A stretch of 64,000 bases of DNA. Origin: Bacilli bacterium (GTDB lineage Bacteria > Bacillota_I > Bacilli_A > ML615J-28 > CAG-313). The notes beneath the pieces were generated by a model. That model was not told where the DNA came from, searched no databases, and was given only the letters and a program-made list of their open reading frames with translations. A program made the translations under genes and the position numbers. How positions within the stretch are numbered: the stretch's first letter is position 1; each line of letters begins with the position of its first letter. The DNA is taken from assembly GCA_017501465.1 (NCBI GenBank), contig JAFVWY010000001.1:1-64000 (forward strand). Direction: 5' to 3'. Below, in pieces: positions 31,385 through 40,947 of this stretch.

Positions 31385-34288
31385 CTATTTTAATAACATT
31401 TCTTTTGTTTTGAAAATATTTACTGATTCCTCAATTTTCTTTTCATTACCAACTACACAAACATTATTTTGTCTTAGAATTGATTCGATAATTGGTCTAA
31501 CATTTTTAATATCTTGTAAAGTAGCATCAATCATTTGTTTCTTTTCTAATCTAAAGTCCTCTTCAGTTAAGCCTTTTAAGTAAGCAGAAAAACTTCTTGA
31601 TCCTTTTCCTGCAGGAGATAAAGGATAGTCATAACTACCTACTGCACCAATAATAAACTTTAACATTTCATCTTCAGTTGCAGTAAAATTATCAATATAA
31701 TCTAAAACACCTTTATAAACATTTAAAGTATTTTCCAAATTTGGATCGCGATAAGATACAAAATATGAATCCCCAGTAGAGCCAAATCCACACATGCATC
31801 CATATGCTCCACCTAAAACCCTAACTTGTTTCCATAAATAATCAGTAGAAATAATATTTTGGAATACATTTAACGCACCAGTATATGGAAGTCCATCTTT
31901 TTTATAGTTACCACATAATGCTACATATAATACATCGTATGGAGCCTTAAACCCTTCATTTAATTGGTTAGGAACGAAATGAAACTCTTCAGTTCTATCG
32001 ATTCTTTCAGGTAGACGAGCAATCAACTTTCTTATTTCTTCTTCAAAAATTAAATATCCCTCTTGACTACCTGTAAAACTAACCATTAAGTTTTCTTTTG
32101 TAAATAAGTATTTAGAAATTTCAAGAACACCATTTAATAACTTAGGATATTCATTTTCATAATCTTTTAATACTTCCATTAAATAACCAAAATAATTAAT
32201 ACCACCAATTGAATCACTATAATAATTCAACTCATCTATATATGATTGAGCTCTTGTAATACCTACAACATGCCCTGCACCTGCAAATCTATTTTGTGTT
32301 TTTGCAACTTCTACTTGAAGACATTCTAAGACTCTTTGTTTCATATCATAATTAGTATCATGAATCATTTCATTAATAAAATGTAGTGCATATGACACTT
32401 TATTATATACCGCTTTAGTAGTAAAAGCAAAACCTACATATGGTTCATCATTTTTAACCTTTTTAGTATACATGCTTGTACCAATACCACCTGTATGAAT
32501 GTCTATATCTTGATCAAGTGTTTGATATGTATGATCTTTTGTATCTAATGAACCAATTAATGCAATAAACATTCCATAGTATTTTAATAAATGAGCTGGA
32601 ATATGTTTAGCATTAAAAATTAAATTGATAATAGCAATACCATTAGTAGCGTAGTTATGATGAATTGTTAAAACTCCGTCTACATTATGTACATTATTAG
32701 ACAAAGGAACTACATCATAAGATAAGTCCTCTTTTTTAAGAAGTGGAATAGTAGCTAAATCTTCTTTTGTGTCATCACTTGCTTGATAAGCCTTTAAATG
32801 TTTAGTATCTTCTACTAATTGAATTAATTCTTCATTAGATAAACTTGCTTTATAGTTAGATAGTTTTTCTTTTAATTTTAATTCCTTTTCCTCTTGAAGA
32901 TTTTCATTAGGATTGACTAATACTAAAACCTTATGAGTATTATCTAAAATATATTTTTGAACAAGCATTTCATAGTAATTAGTATTTAATTGTTCTTTTA
33001 AAAATCCGAAAATTTTATCAAATTCACTCCATTCAAAAACATCTAAATCATTATGAAGCCAAGTGCTTAACGCATTAAGACCATAAATCAAGCCTTTACT
33101 CATTCCACCAAATTCTGCTTCACGAAGTCTAAATTCGTATTTATTAATAGCTGCTTCAAGGGCTTTTTTATCAAACCCATTTTCAACAATATGTTTTAAA
33201 GTAGATTCAATAACCTCAATAAAACGATCTTTATCAGTATCTTTGGCATCTTTAGTAGTAACATTAAATAATGGTTGAAGAATTGATGATTCATAACTAC
33301 CAACAACATAATTTCCAATTCCTGCATCAAGAATTGCTCTTTCAAGAGGAGCTCCTTGAGCACCTAATAAAACTTTTGTAATCATATCGAATGCGTAATT
33401 TTCAGTAACTGAAATACCTTTAGGTAATGCAACTCCATATGATATATATGATTTACTTTCAGTACCTTGTTCTTTAGTTACAGGATATTCAACTACTTTT
33501 TCTTTGATAGTAGCAAATGGTTTTTGTTCTTTAATAGTAGAATCAATTTCGATTTTATCAAATTTAGATAAGTATTCTCTATCTAAATATTCTAATCTTT
33601 CTTCCATGTTACAATTACCATAAATAAAAATATAACTATTTGTAGGATGATAATATTTTTGATGGAATGCTATAAATTGTTCATAAGTTAAATCTGGGAT
33701 ATAATCAGGGTTCCCTCCAGATTCTACTCCATATGAAGTATCTGGAAATAATGAATTAAATGTTTCTCTTGACATTGTTTCCTCAGGAGATGAAAAGGCT
33801 CCCTTCATTTCGTTGTAAACAACGCCATTATATATTAATTCAGAATCAACACTTTCTAATTCGTAATGCCAACCTTCTTGTTGGAAGATTTCTTTTTTAG
33901 TATATATATTAGGATAAAAAACTGCATCAAGATAGACATCCATTAAATTCTTAAAGTCTTGTTCGTTACATGAAGCTATTGGATAAACAGTTTTATCAGG
34001 AAAAGTCATTGCATTTAAAAATGTATTCAAAGAAGACTTCATTAACTCAACAAATGGTTCTTTTGTTGGATATTTTTTTGAACCGCAAAGAACTGAGTGT
34101 TCAATAATATGTGGAATACCAGTATCATCATAAGGAGGTGTTCTAAAACCAATCGCAAATGACTTATTTTCATCACTTGATGGTAATAATAAAACTCTAG
34201 CCCCTGTTTTAATGTGTTCTAATAAAATCCCTTCACAAGCAATATCCTTTAATGTTTGTTTTTTTAATACCTTATAATTCTTATACAT
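31385..34288 (-). CDS. M16C metallopeptidase (presequence-protease/insulinase type)
   Basis: 967 residues, the expected length for single-chain M16C peptidases. The inverted zinc motif HIIEH lies near residue 60 (GIPHIIEHSVLCGSKKYP), and a downstream glutamate lies in VVYNEMKGAFSSPEE, the usual third ligand region. These enzymes form a closed chamber that degrades short unfolded peptides. No signal peptide is seen, so it is presumably cytoplasmic. The ATG at 34288 has AGAGGTGA upstream. It lies 10 bases after an unknown gene with which it is cotranscribed. Confidence 0.93.
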   Translation of the reverse strand: MYKNYKVLKKQTLKDIACEGILLEHIKTGARVLLLPSSDENKSFAIGFRTPPYDDTGIPHIIEHSVLCGSKKYPTKEPFVELMKSSLNTFLNAMTFPDKTVYPIASCNEQDFKNLMDVYLDAVFYPNIYTKKEIFQQEGWHYELESVDSELIYNGVVYNEMKGAFSSPEETMSRETFNSLFPDTSYGVESGGNPDYIPDLTYEQFIAFHQKYYHPTNSYIFIYGNCNMEERLEYLDREYLSKFDKIEIDSTIKEQKPFATIKEKVVEYPVTKEQGTESKSYISYGVALPKGISVTENYAFDMITKVLLGAQGAPLERAILDAGIGNYVVGSYESSILQPLFNVTTKDAKDTDKDRFIEVIESTLKHIVENGFDKKALEAAINKYEFRLREAEFGGMSKGLIYGLNALSTWLHNDLDVFEWSEFDKIFGFLKEQLNTNYYEMLVQKYILDNTHKVLVLVNPNENLQEEKELKLKEKLSNYKASLSNEELIQLVEDTKHLKAYQASDDTKEDLATIPLLKKEDLSYDVVPLSNNVHNVDGVLTIHHNYATNGIAIINLIFNAKHIPAHLLKYYGMFIALIGSLDTKDHTYQTLDQDIDIHTGGIGTSMYTKKVKNDEPYVGFAFTTKAVYNKVSYALHFINEMIHDTNYDMKQRVLECLQVEVAKTQNRFAGAGHVVGITRAQSYIDELNYYSDSIGGINYFGYLMEVLKDYENEYPKLLNGVLEISKYLFTKENLMVSFTGSQEGYLIFEEEIRKLIARLPERIDRTEEFHFVPNQLNEGFKAPYDVLYVALCGNYKKDGLPYTGALNVFQNIISTDYLWKQVRVLGGAYGCMCGFGSTGDSYFVSYRDPNLENTLNVYKGVLDYIDNFTATEDEMLKFIIGAVGSYDYPLSPAGKGSRSFSAYLKGLTEEDFRLEKKQMIDATLQDIKNVRPIIESILRQNNVCVVGNEKKIEESVNIFKTKEMLLK

Positions 34289-34298
34289 ACGTCACCTC

Positions 34299-34835
34299 TT
34301 AATATAAATGTAATTCTTCTCTTACCATTGTAAATATAGAATATACTGGATGATAAGATTTATCTGTATCTAATTGATCAATAATCACTTCATATTCAAT
34401 TAATTTATTTTGATCAGGTTCTAAATTATTAACTAAAACAGTCTCTATTTCTTCTTGAACTTTATCAATAATCTTTTTATTGTCATCAGTTAATTTATCA
34501 AAAGAATATAAATGTCCTTTTAAGTCATCTATATAGAAAAAATAAACAATTAAAGAACTATATTTAGAAAATAATTGTATATCACTCTTAAAATATTCTT
34601 GATACATAATAGTCATTTCTGTTATCAAAGAAATAATATATCGATATCCCGGTTCAAAAAAATCCGCTAAATCTTCTTCTACTTTATTGTATTGTTCATG
34701 TTGTTTAACAATAAAATCCAAAACAACAATAACATCTTCAATTAATACATATACTGAAGGTACATTGTTTTTTATCAATTCAATAAATTTATGATTATCA
34801 CTAATGTATCTTGAATAGTCTTCATATATGTTCAT
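34299..34835 (-). CDS. Unknown protein upstream of the M16 peptidase
   Basis: 178 residues, acidic and mostly helical by composition, with no membrane segment or signal peptide. No family recognised. It is the first gene of a two-gene unit with the M16 peptidase (10-base gap) and has a good promoter and an AAGGAAGTGA ribosome site. A role related to the peptidase is only suggested by position. Confidence 0.8.
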   Translation of the reverse strand: MNIYEDYSRYISDNHKFIELIKNNVPSVYVLIEDVIVVLDFIVKQHEQYNKVEEDLADFFEPGYRYIISLITEMTIMYQEYFKSDIQLFSKYSSLIVYFFYIDDLKGHLYSFDKLTDDNKKIIDKVQEEIETVLVNNLEPDQNKLIEYEVIIDQLDTDKSYHPVYSIFTMVREELHLY

Positions 34836-34871
34836 TTATATCACTTCCTTTAAAATTAATAGATTAAATAA

Positions 34872-34900
34872 ATTATACAATAAAAGAATCATTTTGTCCA
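34872..34900 (-). promoter_or_regulatory. Promoter of the unknown gene and M16 peptidase
   Basis: Minus strand: TGGACA (34900-34895), 17-base spacer, TATAAT (34877-34872). Divergent from the yebC promoter. Confidence 0.7.
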
Positions 34901-34961
34901 TAAAAATAAAGTTCCAAACAAAAAAATAAACAAATGACTTTATATTTATTAGATTCTATGG

Positions 34962-34967
34962 TATAAT
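34962..34967 (+). promoter_or_regulatory. Extended -10 of the yebC promoter
   Basis: TATAAT preceded by TGG (extended -10); no good -35 at the right distance. The ribosome site AAAGGAGAT follows. Confidence 0.55.
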
Positions 34968-34999
34968 AACTTGAAATTTAAACAAAAGGAGATCAGTAT

Positions 35000-35737
35000 A
35001 TGGGAAGAGCACATGAAGTGCGTGCAGCTTCTATGGCTAAAACTGCTGCCGCAAAATCAAAATTAAATAATAAGTACAGCCGTACAATATATATGGCTGC
35101 CAAATCTGGTGTTCCTGATCCTGAATCAAATTTAGCACTTAAACGTGAAATTGAAAAAGCTAAACGTGAACAAGTAAATGCAGATACTATCAAAAGAGCT
35201 ATTGAAAAAGCTAAAGGTGGAAGTATGGAATCATACTACCCAGTACGTTATGAAGGTTTTGGACCTAACAATAGTTTATTAATGATTGAATGTTTAACTG
35301 ATAACGAAAATAGAACTATGACAGCAGTTAAAATCGCATTACAAAAAACTGGATGCAAACTTGGTGTTAGTGGTTCTGTTAGACATATGTTCAATTATTA
35401 TGCTGTATTCACATTTAAAGGTATGACTGATGAAGAAGCTTTTGAAGCTATCATGATGGCTGATTTAGAACCTGTTGATGTTTCAATGGAAGACGATATC
35501 ACAACAGTTTATGCTAAAAATGAAGATTATCAAGAAATTAGAGATGCGCTTGTTGCTGCAAAACCAGATTTAGAATTCTTAGAAGATTTAGTTACATATG
35601 TTCCTCAAACATATTGTGAATTATCAGATGAAAAAGAATTCTCACAATTAAGACGTCTTCAAGAAATGTTAGATGATATTGATGATGTTCAAGACTTCTA
35701 TCATAACATTTCTAACTTACCAGTTGAAGAAGAGTAA
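35000..35737 (+). CDS. YebC/PmpR family protein, YeeI/YeeN subtype
   Basis: 245 residues. The family pattern is clear: a basic helical N-terminus (MGRAHEVRAASMAKTAAAKS), then SGVPDPESNLALKREIEKAK, YEGFGPNNSLLMIECLTDN and KLGVSGSVRHMF. The start MGRAHE rather than MAGHSKW points to the YeeI/YeeN branch. YebC proteins were long annotated as transcription regulators; more recent work links members of the family to translation of difficult (proline-rich) sequences. Ends at a terminator; single-gene unit. Confidence 0.93.
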   Translation: MGRAHEVRAASMAKTAAAKSKLNNKYSRTIYMAAKSGVPDPESNLALKREIEKAKREQVNADTIKRAIEKAKGGSMESYYPVRYEGFGPNNSLLMIECLTDNENRTMTAVKIALQKTGCKLGVSGSVRHMFNYYAVFTFKGMTDEEAFEAIMMADLEPVDVSMEDDITTVYAKNEDYQEIRDALVAAKPDLEFLEDLVTYVPQTYCELSDEKEFSQLRRLQEMLDDIDDVQDFYHNISNLPVEEE

Positions 35738-35742
35738 GAACT

Positions 35743-35773
35743 AAAAGGATCATAAGTTTCTTATGATTCTTTT
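35743..35773 (+). terminator. Terminator of yebC
   Basis: Fourteen-base stem AAAAGGATCATAAG / CTTATGATTCTTTT (one G-T pair) with a TTT loop and further T residues. Confidence 0.85.
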
Positions 35774-35781
35774 TTAATATT

Positions 35782-35810
35782 TTGACTTTTTAGACATAAA
35801 ATAGTAAAAT
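35782..35810 (+). promoter_or_regulatory. Promoter of hslO
   Basis: TTGACT (35782-35787), 17-base spacer, TAAAAT (35805-35810), immediately after the yebC terminator. Confidence 0.75.
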
Positions 35811-35864
35811 ATTAATAGTCAAAATTATTATTTCCAAAATTTATAAATTTATTAAGAGGTTAAT

Positions 35865-36740
35865 ATGAATAATTTTTTATTAAAGGCGTTAGCGTATGAT
35901 AAACAAGTTCGTATATATGTGGTTAGATGTGATGAAGCTTTAAATGAAATTGCTGAAAGACTTAATTATTATCCAAGTGCTTTAGCGGCTGTAGGAAGAG
36001 TAATGGCATTTACTACTATGATGGGTGGAATGTTAAAATTAGAAGAAACAGTAACTGTTAAAGTAGAAGGTGATGGTCCAATAGGATTAATTATGGCTGA
36101 AGCTGATGCTCATGGTCATATTAGAGCGTATGCTAGTAACCCTCATTGTCATTTTGAATACAATGATTTAAATAAACTAAATGTTAAACAAACAGTTGGT
36201 TCAATGGGCTATATCAGTGTTATTAAAGACTTAAAACTTAAAGAACCTTTTATTGGTACTATTCCAATTATAAATGGTGAACTTGGTGAGGATTTTGCGT
36301 ACTATCTTGCAGTTTCTGAACAAGTACCATCTGTTGTATCTTTAGGAGTTTTAGTAAATGAAAACAATAAAGCTATTAGTGCTGGAGGTTTTATTGTTCA
36401 ATTATTACCAAATACTAAAGAAGAAGTAATTGATGCTTTAGAAAAGAAAATTAGGAACTTGCCTACAATGAGTGAATTATTCTCTAGTGATTATACAATT
36501 GATGATATTGGAAAAATCTTAGGTGATGATACATATGAAGTAGTAGATAAATTACCTGTTTCTTTTAAATGTACATGTTCTAAAGAAAGATTCTCAAGTG
36601 GTATTATATCTTTAGGAAAAAAAGAAATTGAAGAAATGATTGAACAAGATCATCAAGCTAATACCATTTGTCATTTCTGTGGTAGTGAATATAAATTTAC
36701 TGAAGATGAATTAATTAAATTAAAAGAACAAGCGAAATAA
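35865..36740 (+). CDS. hslO: Hsp33 redox-regulated chaperone
   Basis: 291 residues, normal length. A cytoplasmic holdase activated when oxidation releases zinc. All four zinc cysteines are present near the C-terminus: CTC (in FKCTCSKERF) and CHFC (in TICHFCGSEY). The N-terminal domain has LLKALAYDKQVRIYVVRC and GRVMAFTTMMGGMLK. The ribosome site is AAGAGG. Has its own promoter and a shared terminator with maf. Confidence 0.96.
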   Translation: MNNFLLKALAYDKQVRIYVVRCDEALNEIAERLNYYPSALAAVGRVMAFTTMMGGMLKLEETVTVKVEGDGPIGLIMAEADAHGHIRAYASNPHCHFEYNDLNKLNVKQTVGSMGYISVIKDLKLKEPFIGTIPIINGELGEDFAYYLAVSEQVPSVVSLGVLVNENNKAISAGGFIVQLLPNTKEEVIDALEKKIRNLPTMSELFSSDYTIDDIGKILGDDTYEVVDKLPVSFKCTCSKERFSSGIISLGKKEIEEMIEQDHQANTICHFCGSEYKFTEDELIKLKEQAK

Positions 36741-36764
36741 AAAAGTGGAATTACTCCACTTTTT
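36740..36764. terminator. Bidirectional terminator between hslO and maf
   Basis: Ten-base stem AAAAAGTGGA / TCCACTTTTT with a five-base loop between convergent genes; the maf stop lies in the loop. Confidence 0.85.
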
Positions 36765-37302
36765 TTAACTCTTCTATCACTCTTGTTATTGGCAAGCCAA
36801 CAACATTATCATAATCGCCTTCTATACGAGTAACAAATTTAGATGCTCCTTCTTGAATAGCATAACTACCTGCTTTATCATATACATTTTCTTTTAATAT
36901 ATATTCATCAATTTCATTTTTAGTAAGTTCCTTAAAATACACTTTAGTTTCTTCCACAAACTTAATCTCGAATTTTTTATTTTTGATAATGACTGCTGTC
37001 ATAACATAATGATATCTATTTGACAACAAACTTAACATATGAAAAGCTTCATTATAATCTTTTGGTTTACCTAAAATAATATCATCTACTACAACAATTG
37101 TGTCTGCACTAATAATTGTATCCTCCTGATTTTTATTAAACACAGGCAAAGCTTTTTGATAAGCAACATCAATCAACGCATCTTTAATAGAGATATCTTT
37201 ATTAAATATCTCACTAGTATTTTCAGTAATAATTTTAAATTTGATGTTAGCTCTTTCTAAAAGTTCTTTTCTTCTTGGTGATTTTGATGCAAGTATTATC
37301 AT
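36751..37302 (-). CDS. maf: Maf-type nucleoside triphosphate pyrophosphatase
   Basis: 183 residues. Hydrolyses non-canonical nucleotides or dTTP/UTP to monophosphates. Family motifs: ASKSPRRKELL at the N-terminus, ISADTIVVVDDIILGKPKD, and DKAGSYAIQEGASKFV. The ribosome site AAGGAG precedes the ATG. Last gene of the tilS-ftsH-rqcP-maf unit. Confidence 0.95.
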   Translation of the reverse strand: MIILASKSPRRKELLERANIKFKIITENTSEIFNKDISIKDALIDVAYQKALPVFNKNQEDTIISADTIVVVDDIILGKPKDYNEAFHMLSLLSNRYHYVMTAVIIKNKKFEIKFVEETKVYFKELTKNEIDEYILKENVYDKAGSYAIQEGASKFVTRIEGDYDNVVGLPITRVIEELKKVE

Positions 37303-37329
37303 ATATACTCCTTAAATATAAAGACAGGA

Positions 37330-37593
37330 TTATTCTCCTGTCTTTTCTTTTTCGCTAACTAATTCATACATCAATAGAGCATCTTCTTTTTTTGTTGATT
37401 CAATAAGTCTTGTGATTTTAACATCAACGATTTTTCTACCAAATATAATAGTTATAATATCACCAACTTGAACTTCTTTCGATGGTTTGGCTGGTTTACC
37501 ATTTACCAATACTCTATCAGCATCACTCGCTTCCTTAGCAAGTGTTCTTCTTTTAATTAGTCTAGATACTTTTAAATATTTGTCTAATCTCAT
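37330..37593 (-). CDS. rqcP: S4-domain RNA-binding protein RqcP (YabO)
   Basis: 87 residues. A single S4 domain: [21 protein letters not shown], then VLVNGKPAKPSKEVQVGD. In Bacillus RqcP works with RqcH to add alanine tails to nascent chains on stalled 50S subunits. Its start overlaps the ftsH stop by one base. In Bacillus the gene lies beside yabP-yabQ; here that pair is about 8 kb away. Confidence 0.93.
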   Translation of the reverse strand: MRLDKYLKVSRLIKRRTLAKEASDADRVLVNGKPAKPSKEVQVGDIITIIFGRKIVDVKITRLIESTKKEDALLMYELVSEKEKTGE

Positions 37594-39533
37594 TAGTTAT
37601 TTGTATTTTCCTCATTAGTTTCAATGAAACTCATTTGCTCATTTAATTTAGCTTTTTTCTTTTCCCACCAACCAAGTTGACCAGTTTCAACTAATTCTTG
37701 AATGTCTTCCTTAGTTAGAGTTTCAATTTCAACTAAATGTTGAGCAATAAGATTTAATAAATTTCTATGTTCTTTAAGAGTAGCTTCACCCAAAGTATAA
37801 CATTCATTGATAATCTTTCTAACAGCTTCGTCAATTTCTAAAGCAACTTGATCTGAGAAATTCTTTTCATTCATGTAATCTCTACCTAAGAATACATTTC
37901 CTGAATTTCTTTCATATTGAATAGGTCCTAAATCACTCATACCATATTCAGTAACCATTGCACGAGCAATATATGTAGCTTTTTGGAAATCATTATGAGC
38001 ACCAGTAGTCATTTGATTGAATACTAATTGTTCAGCAATTCTACCCGCTAATAAACTTGTAATGTTAGCTTTTAAAGAAGTTTCTGTTTCTAGGAAAGTT
38101 TCTTCTTTTGGAGTCATTAAGTTGTAGCCACCAGCTTCCCCACGAGGAATAATTGTAACTTTTTGAACAACTTGAGCATGTTTTAATTTTAATCCTATTA
38201 CTGCATGACCTGCTTCATGGAATGCAACTAATGCTTTTTCTTGTTCAGTATACTTTTTAGATTTCTTAGCAGGACCCATGATTACTCTGTCAATAGCTTC
38301 ATCAACATGATAAATCTTAATTTCTTTAGCGTTTTCTCTAGCTGCAAGTAATGCTGCTTCATTTAATAAATTTTCTAAATCTGCACCACTGAAGCCAGGT
38401 GTACGTTTAGCAATATCTAATAAATTAATTTTACTAGATAAATGTTTGTTTCTTGCATGAACTTTTAAGATTTGTTCACGAGCTTTAATATCTGGTTTGG
38501 AAATATGAATTTGTCTATCAAATCTACCAGGTCTAAGTAAAGCAGGATCTAAAACATCTGCTCTGTTTGTTGCGGCCATAACAATAACACCAGAGTTTCC
38601 GCTAAAGCCATCCATTTCAACTAATAATTGGTTTAGAGTTTGTTCTCTTTCATCATGACCACCACCAAGGCCAGTACCTCTTTGACGACCTACCGCATCA
38701 ATTTCATCAATAAAAATAATACATGGGGCAGTTTGTTTTGCTGTTTTAAACATATCTCTAACACGGCTGGCACCAACACCAACAAATAATTCCACAAAAT
38801 CTGAACCAGAAATTGTATAGAACGGAACATTAGCCTCACCAGCAACCGCACGTGCAAGTAAAGTCTTACCAGTACCAGGATCACCAACTAATAAAATACC
38901 TTTTGGAATTCTAGCACCCATTTGGAAGTATTTTTGTGGATTCTTTAAGAAATCTACAACTTCAACCATTTCTTCTTTTTCTTCATCTAAACCTGCAACA
39001 TCTTTAAATGATGTTGTACTCTTTTTAGTAAGTTGAGCTCTGCTCTTACCGAATGAAAATGCCTTATCATTACCAGCATTTCCACCTCTAAACATAAACA
39101 TAAAGATAAATACAACAGAGATTATCATTAAAATAATCCAAATTAAATTTAACCAATCAAATGTACTAACAATTTCTGTACCATTAATAACAACATTATA
39201 AGCACCTGTTGTTACACCATGAGTAATATTTAAATAATCTTGTTGATTTAAATAACATATAAAAGAATCTTTGCCATCTTCTCTTAAATTAATAAATTCT
39301 TCAGTATATTTACCATATGCTAGTAATACATTAATATTACCATCGCCTTCTTGGCCTGAGAATGTAATTTCTGATATTTGTTCAGCATCTAATCTTTCAT
39401 AAAATTGATTAACCGTAATTGTTTCTTGTCTTGAATTACCACCAAAAAATTGTATGGCAATTCCAACAATTAATGAAATTACGATCATTAAAACAATCAA
39501 ATCTCTAATGCCAAATTTACGTTTTCTTTGCAT
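37593..39533 (-). CDS. ftsH: ATP-dependent zinc metalloprotease FtsH
   Basis: 646 residues. Membrane-bound AAA+ protease. Two membrane helices (about 10-28 and 128-147) flank an extracytoplasmic domain. Walker A is GDPGTGKT near residue 220, with [15 protein letters not shown] (Walker B) and the second region of homology [18 protein letters not shown]. The zinc site is HEAGH near residue 440. All catalytic residues are intact. The ribosome site TAGGAGGAAA is strong. In the unit with tilS upstream, the ancestral Bacilli order. Confidence 0.98.
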   Translation of the reverse strand: MQRKRKFGIRDLIVLMIVISLIVGIAIQFFGGNSRQETITVNQFYERLDAEQISEITFSGQEGDGNINVLLAYGKYTEEFINLREDGKDSFICYLNQQDYLNITHGVTTGAYNVVINGTEIVSTFDWLNLIWIILMIISVVFIFMFMFRGGNAGNDKAFSFGKSRAQLTKKSTTSFKDVAGLDEEKEEMVEVVDFLKNPQKYFQMGARIPKGILLVGDPGTGKTLLARAVAGEANVPFYTISGSDFVELFVGVGASRVRDMFKTAKQTAPCIIFIDEIDAVGRQRGTGLGGGHDEREQTLNQLLVEMDGFSGNSGVIVMAATNRADVLDPALLRPGRFDRQIHISKPDIKAREQILKVHARNKHLSSKINLLDIAKRTPGFSGADLENLLNEAALLAARENAKEIKIYHVDEAIDRVIMGPAKKSKKYTEQEKALVAFHEAGHAVIGLKLKHAQVVQKVTIIPRGEAGGYNLMTPKEETFLETETSLKANITSLLAGRIAEQLVFNQMTTGAHNDFQKATYIARAMVTEYGMSDLGPIQYERNSGNVFLGRDYMNEKNFSDQVALEIDEAVRKIINECYTLGEATLKEHRNLLNLIAQHLVEIETLTKEDIQELVETGQLGWWEKKKAKLNEQMSFIETNEENTNN

Positions 39534-39542
39534 TGTTTCCTC

Positions 39543-40793
39543 CTATTTCATACCAAGAATGAATAATACTTGGTTTTCTTTATTTGTTAAAACTAATAAG
39601 TTATCTCTGTATATATGTGAAACTTTTTTATTAGTTAAATAATCACTAACACTTCTTAACTTACCATTAATTAATATTTTATCACCTGGAAGTCTATTTC
39701 TTATTCTTACCGGTAAAGCATATATATTATACCATACTTTACTATTTATGGTCTCAAAATAACAAATATTTTTATCGACAATAATTTTTCCAAAATTATC
39801 TATTTCAATAGTAGTATCGCCACATATTTCAATATCAATTTCAGGAATTTTATTAATATAACCAATTCTAATATAACCATACTCTTTAATAAAAGTCAAA
39901 TTATCCTTAACTTGATTAACAATTAAAGATTTGTCATTGTTTATTTGCTTTAATAATTCAGAAATAAGTTGTTTAGATAGTTGATATTGTTTAAGAAGTT
40001 CAAATAAAATTTGTTCTTGTAAGTAAAGTGATTGATTTTTAAAATCATCTAATTTAATACTTATAATATTATTATGTGTTTCTACACTTGTTTTTATAAA
40101 ATTATTTATTTTCTCAAATAGTAATTTATTGCAATTTAGAATATGTTCTTTAAAAATTTCAATTTCTTTATAAATTGAAGGATTTTCTTCTTCCATTTGT
40201 GGAACAATTAAATGACGTACTCTATTTCTTAAATATTCATTAGAGCTATTTGATTTATCTTCAAAAAATAAAATATTATTAGTTTTTGCGTATAAATAAA
40301 TATCTTCTTTACTAACGCTTAATAGTGGTCTATAAATAAAATAATTGTTCCATTTTTGAAGTTTTTCAATACCTGCATAACCTTTTAAAGATGTAGATTT
40401 AATAAGTCTCATAATTATTGTTTCTAAATCATCATTAGCATGATGTGCAGTAAGTAAATATTTTGCGTTTTCTTTTTCCATTACATCTTTGAAAAATTCA
40501 TATCTTTTGTTTCTAGCGTTTGCTTGAAAGTTTTGATGAGTATCAAAAAATAATTCTTTGACATAACATTTAATATTAAGTTTCTTACATAAATTAACAA
40601 TATATTCTTGTTCTTTAAAAGATTCTTCTCTTTGTTGATGATTGACATGTGCAACTATTAAATTATTAGTGACATCTTTAACCAAATTAAATAGTACCAT
40701 CGAATCAACACCAGTTGATACACAAACTACGACAGTATCATTTTTAATTAACTTTGATAAATCATATTTTACTTGATTGAAAAGTTGATTCAT
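39543..40793 (-). CDS. tilS: tRNA(Ile)-lysidine synthase TilS
   Basis: About 416 residues. Converts C34 of tRNA-Ile(CAU) to lysidine, so that it reads AUA. The PP-loop motif reads VSTGVDSM where the family usually has SGGVDS; the following Asp and Ser are kept. Other marks: AHVNHQQREES, LLTAHHANDDLETIIMRL and RNRLPGDKI in the C-terminal domain. I place the start at the ATG at 40793 because AGAAAGGAG precedes it; an ATG at 40820 lies upstream of that site. A consensus promoter lies about 70 bases upstream. Confidence 0.94.
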   Translation of the reverse strand: MNQLFNQVKYDLSKLIKNDTVVVCVSTGVDSMVLFNLVKDVTNNLIVAHVNHQQREESFKEQEYIVNLCKKLNIKCYVKELFFDTHQNFQANARNKRYEFFKDVMEKENAKYLLTAHHANDDLETIIMRLIKSTSLKGYAGIEKLQKWNNYFIYRPLLSVSKEDIYLYAKTNNILFFEDKSNSSNEYLRNRVRHLIVPQMEEENPSIYKEIEIFKEHILNCNKLLFEKINNFIKTSVETHNNIISIKLDDFKNQSLYLQEQILFELLKQYQLSKQLISELLKQINNDKSLIVNQVKDNLTFIKEYGYIRIGYINKIPEIDIEICGDTTIEIDNFGKIIVDKNICYFETINSKVWYNIYALPVRIRNRLPGDKILINGKLRSVSDYLTNKKVSHIYRDNLLVLTNKENQVLFILGMK

Positions 40794-40868
40794 ATTGGTA
40801 CTCCTTTCTAATTTTAACATATTACTTTGAATTTTACGTGAAATAAATTTAAATTTTCCATTATATTT

Positions 40869-40897
40869 ATTATAAACATTTATATTTATTTTGTCAA
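40869..40897 (-). promoter_or_regulatory. Consensus sigma-A promoter of the tilS-ftsH-rqcP-maf unit
   Basis: Minus strand: TTGACA (40897-40892), 17-base spacer, TATAAT (40874-40869): a perfect match to consensus. The predicted leader is about 70 bases. Confidence 0.88.
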
Positions 40898-40915
40898 TTT
40901 AAAGAAATTAAAAAA

Positions 40916-40935
40916 TACCTAACTATTGTTAGGTA
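40916..40935 (-). terminator. Terminator after ddl
   Basis: Eight-base stem TACCTAAC / GTTAGGTA with a four-base loop; on the minus strand it is followed by TTTTTTAA. Confidence 0.88.
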
Positions 40936-40947
40936 ATAAAATATATA

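Noticed and set aside
34993-35193. Minus-strand frame inside yebC
   Set aside because: Shadow of yebC, without ribosome site or family match.
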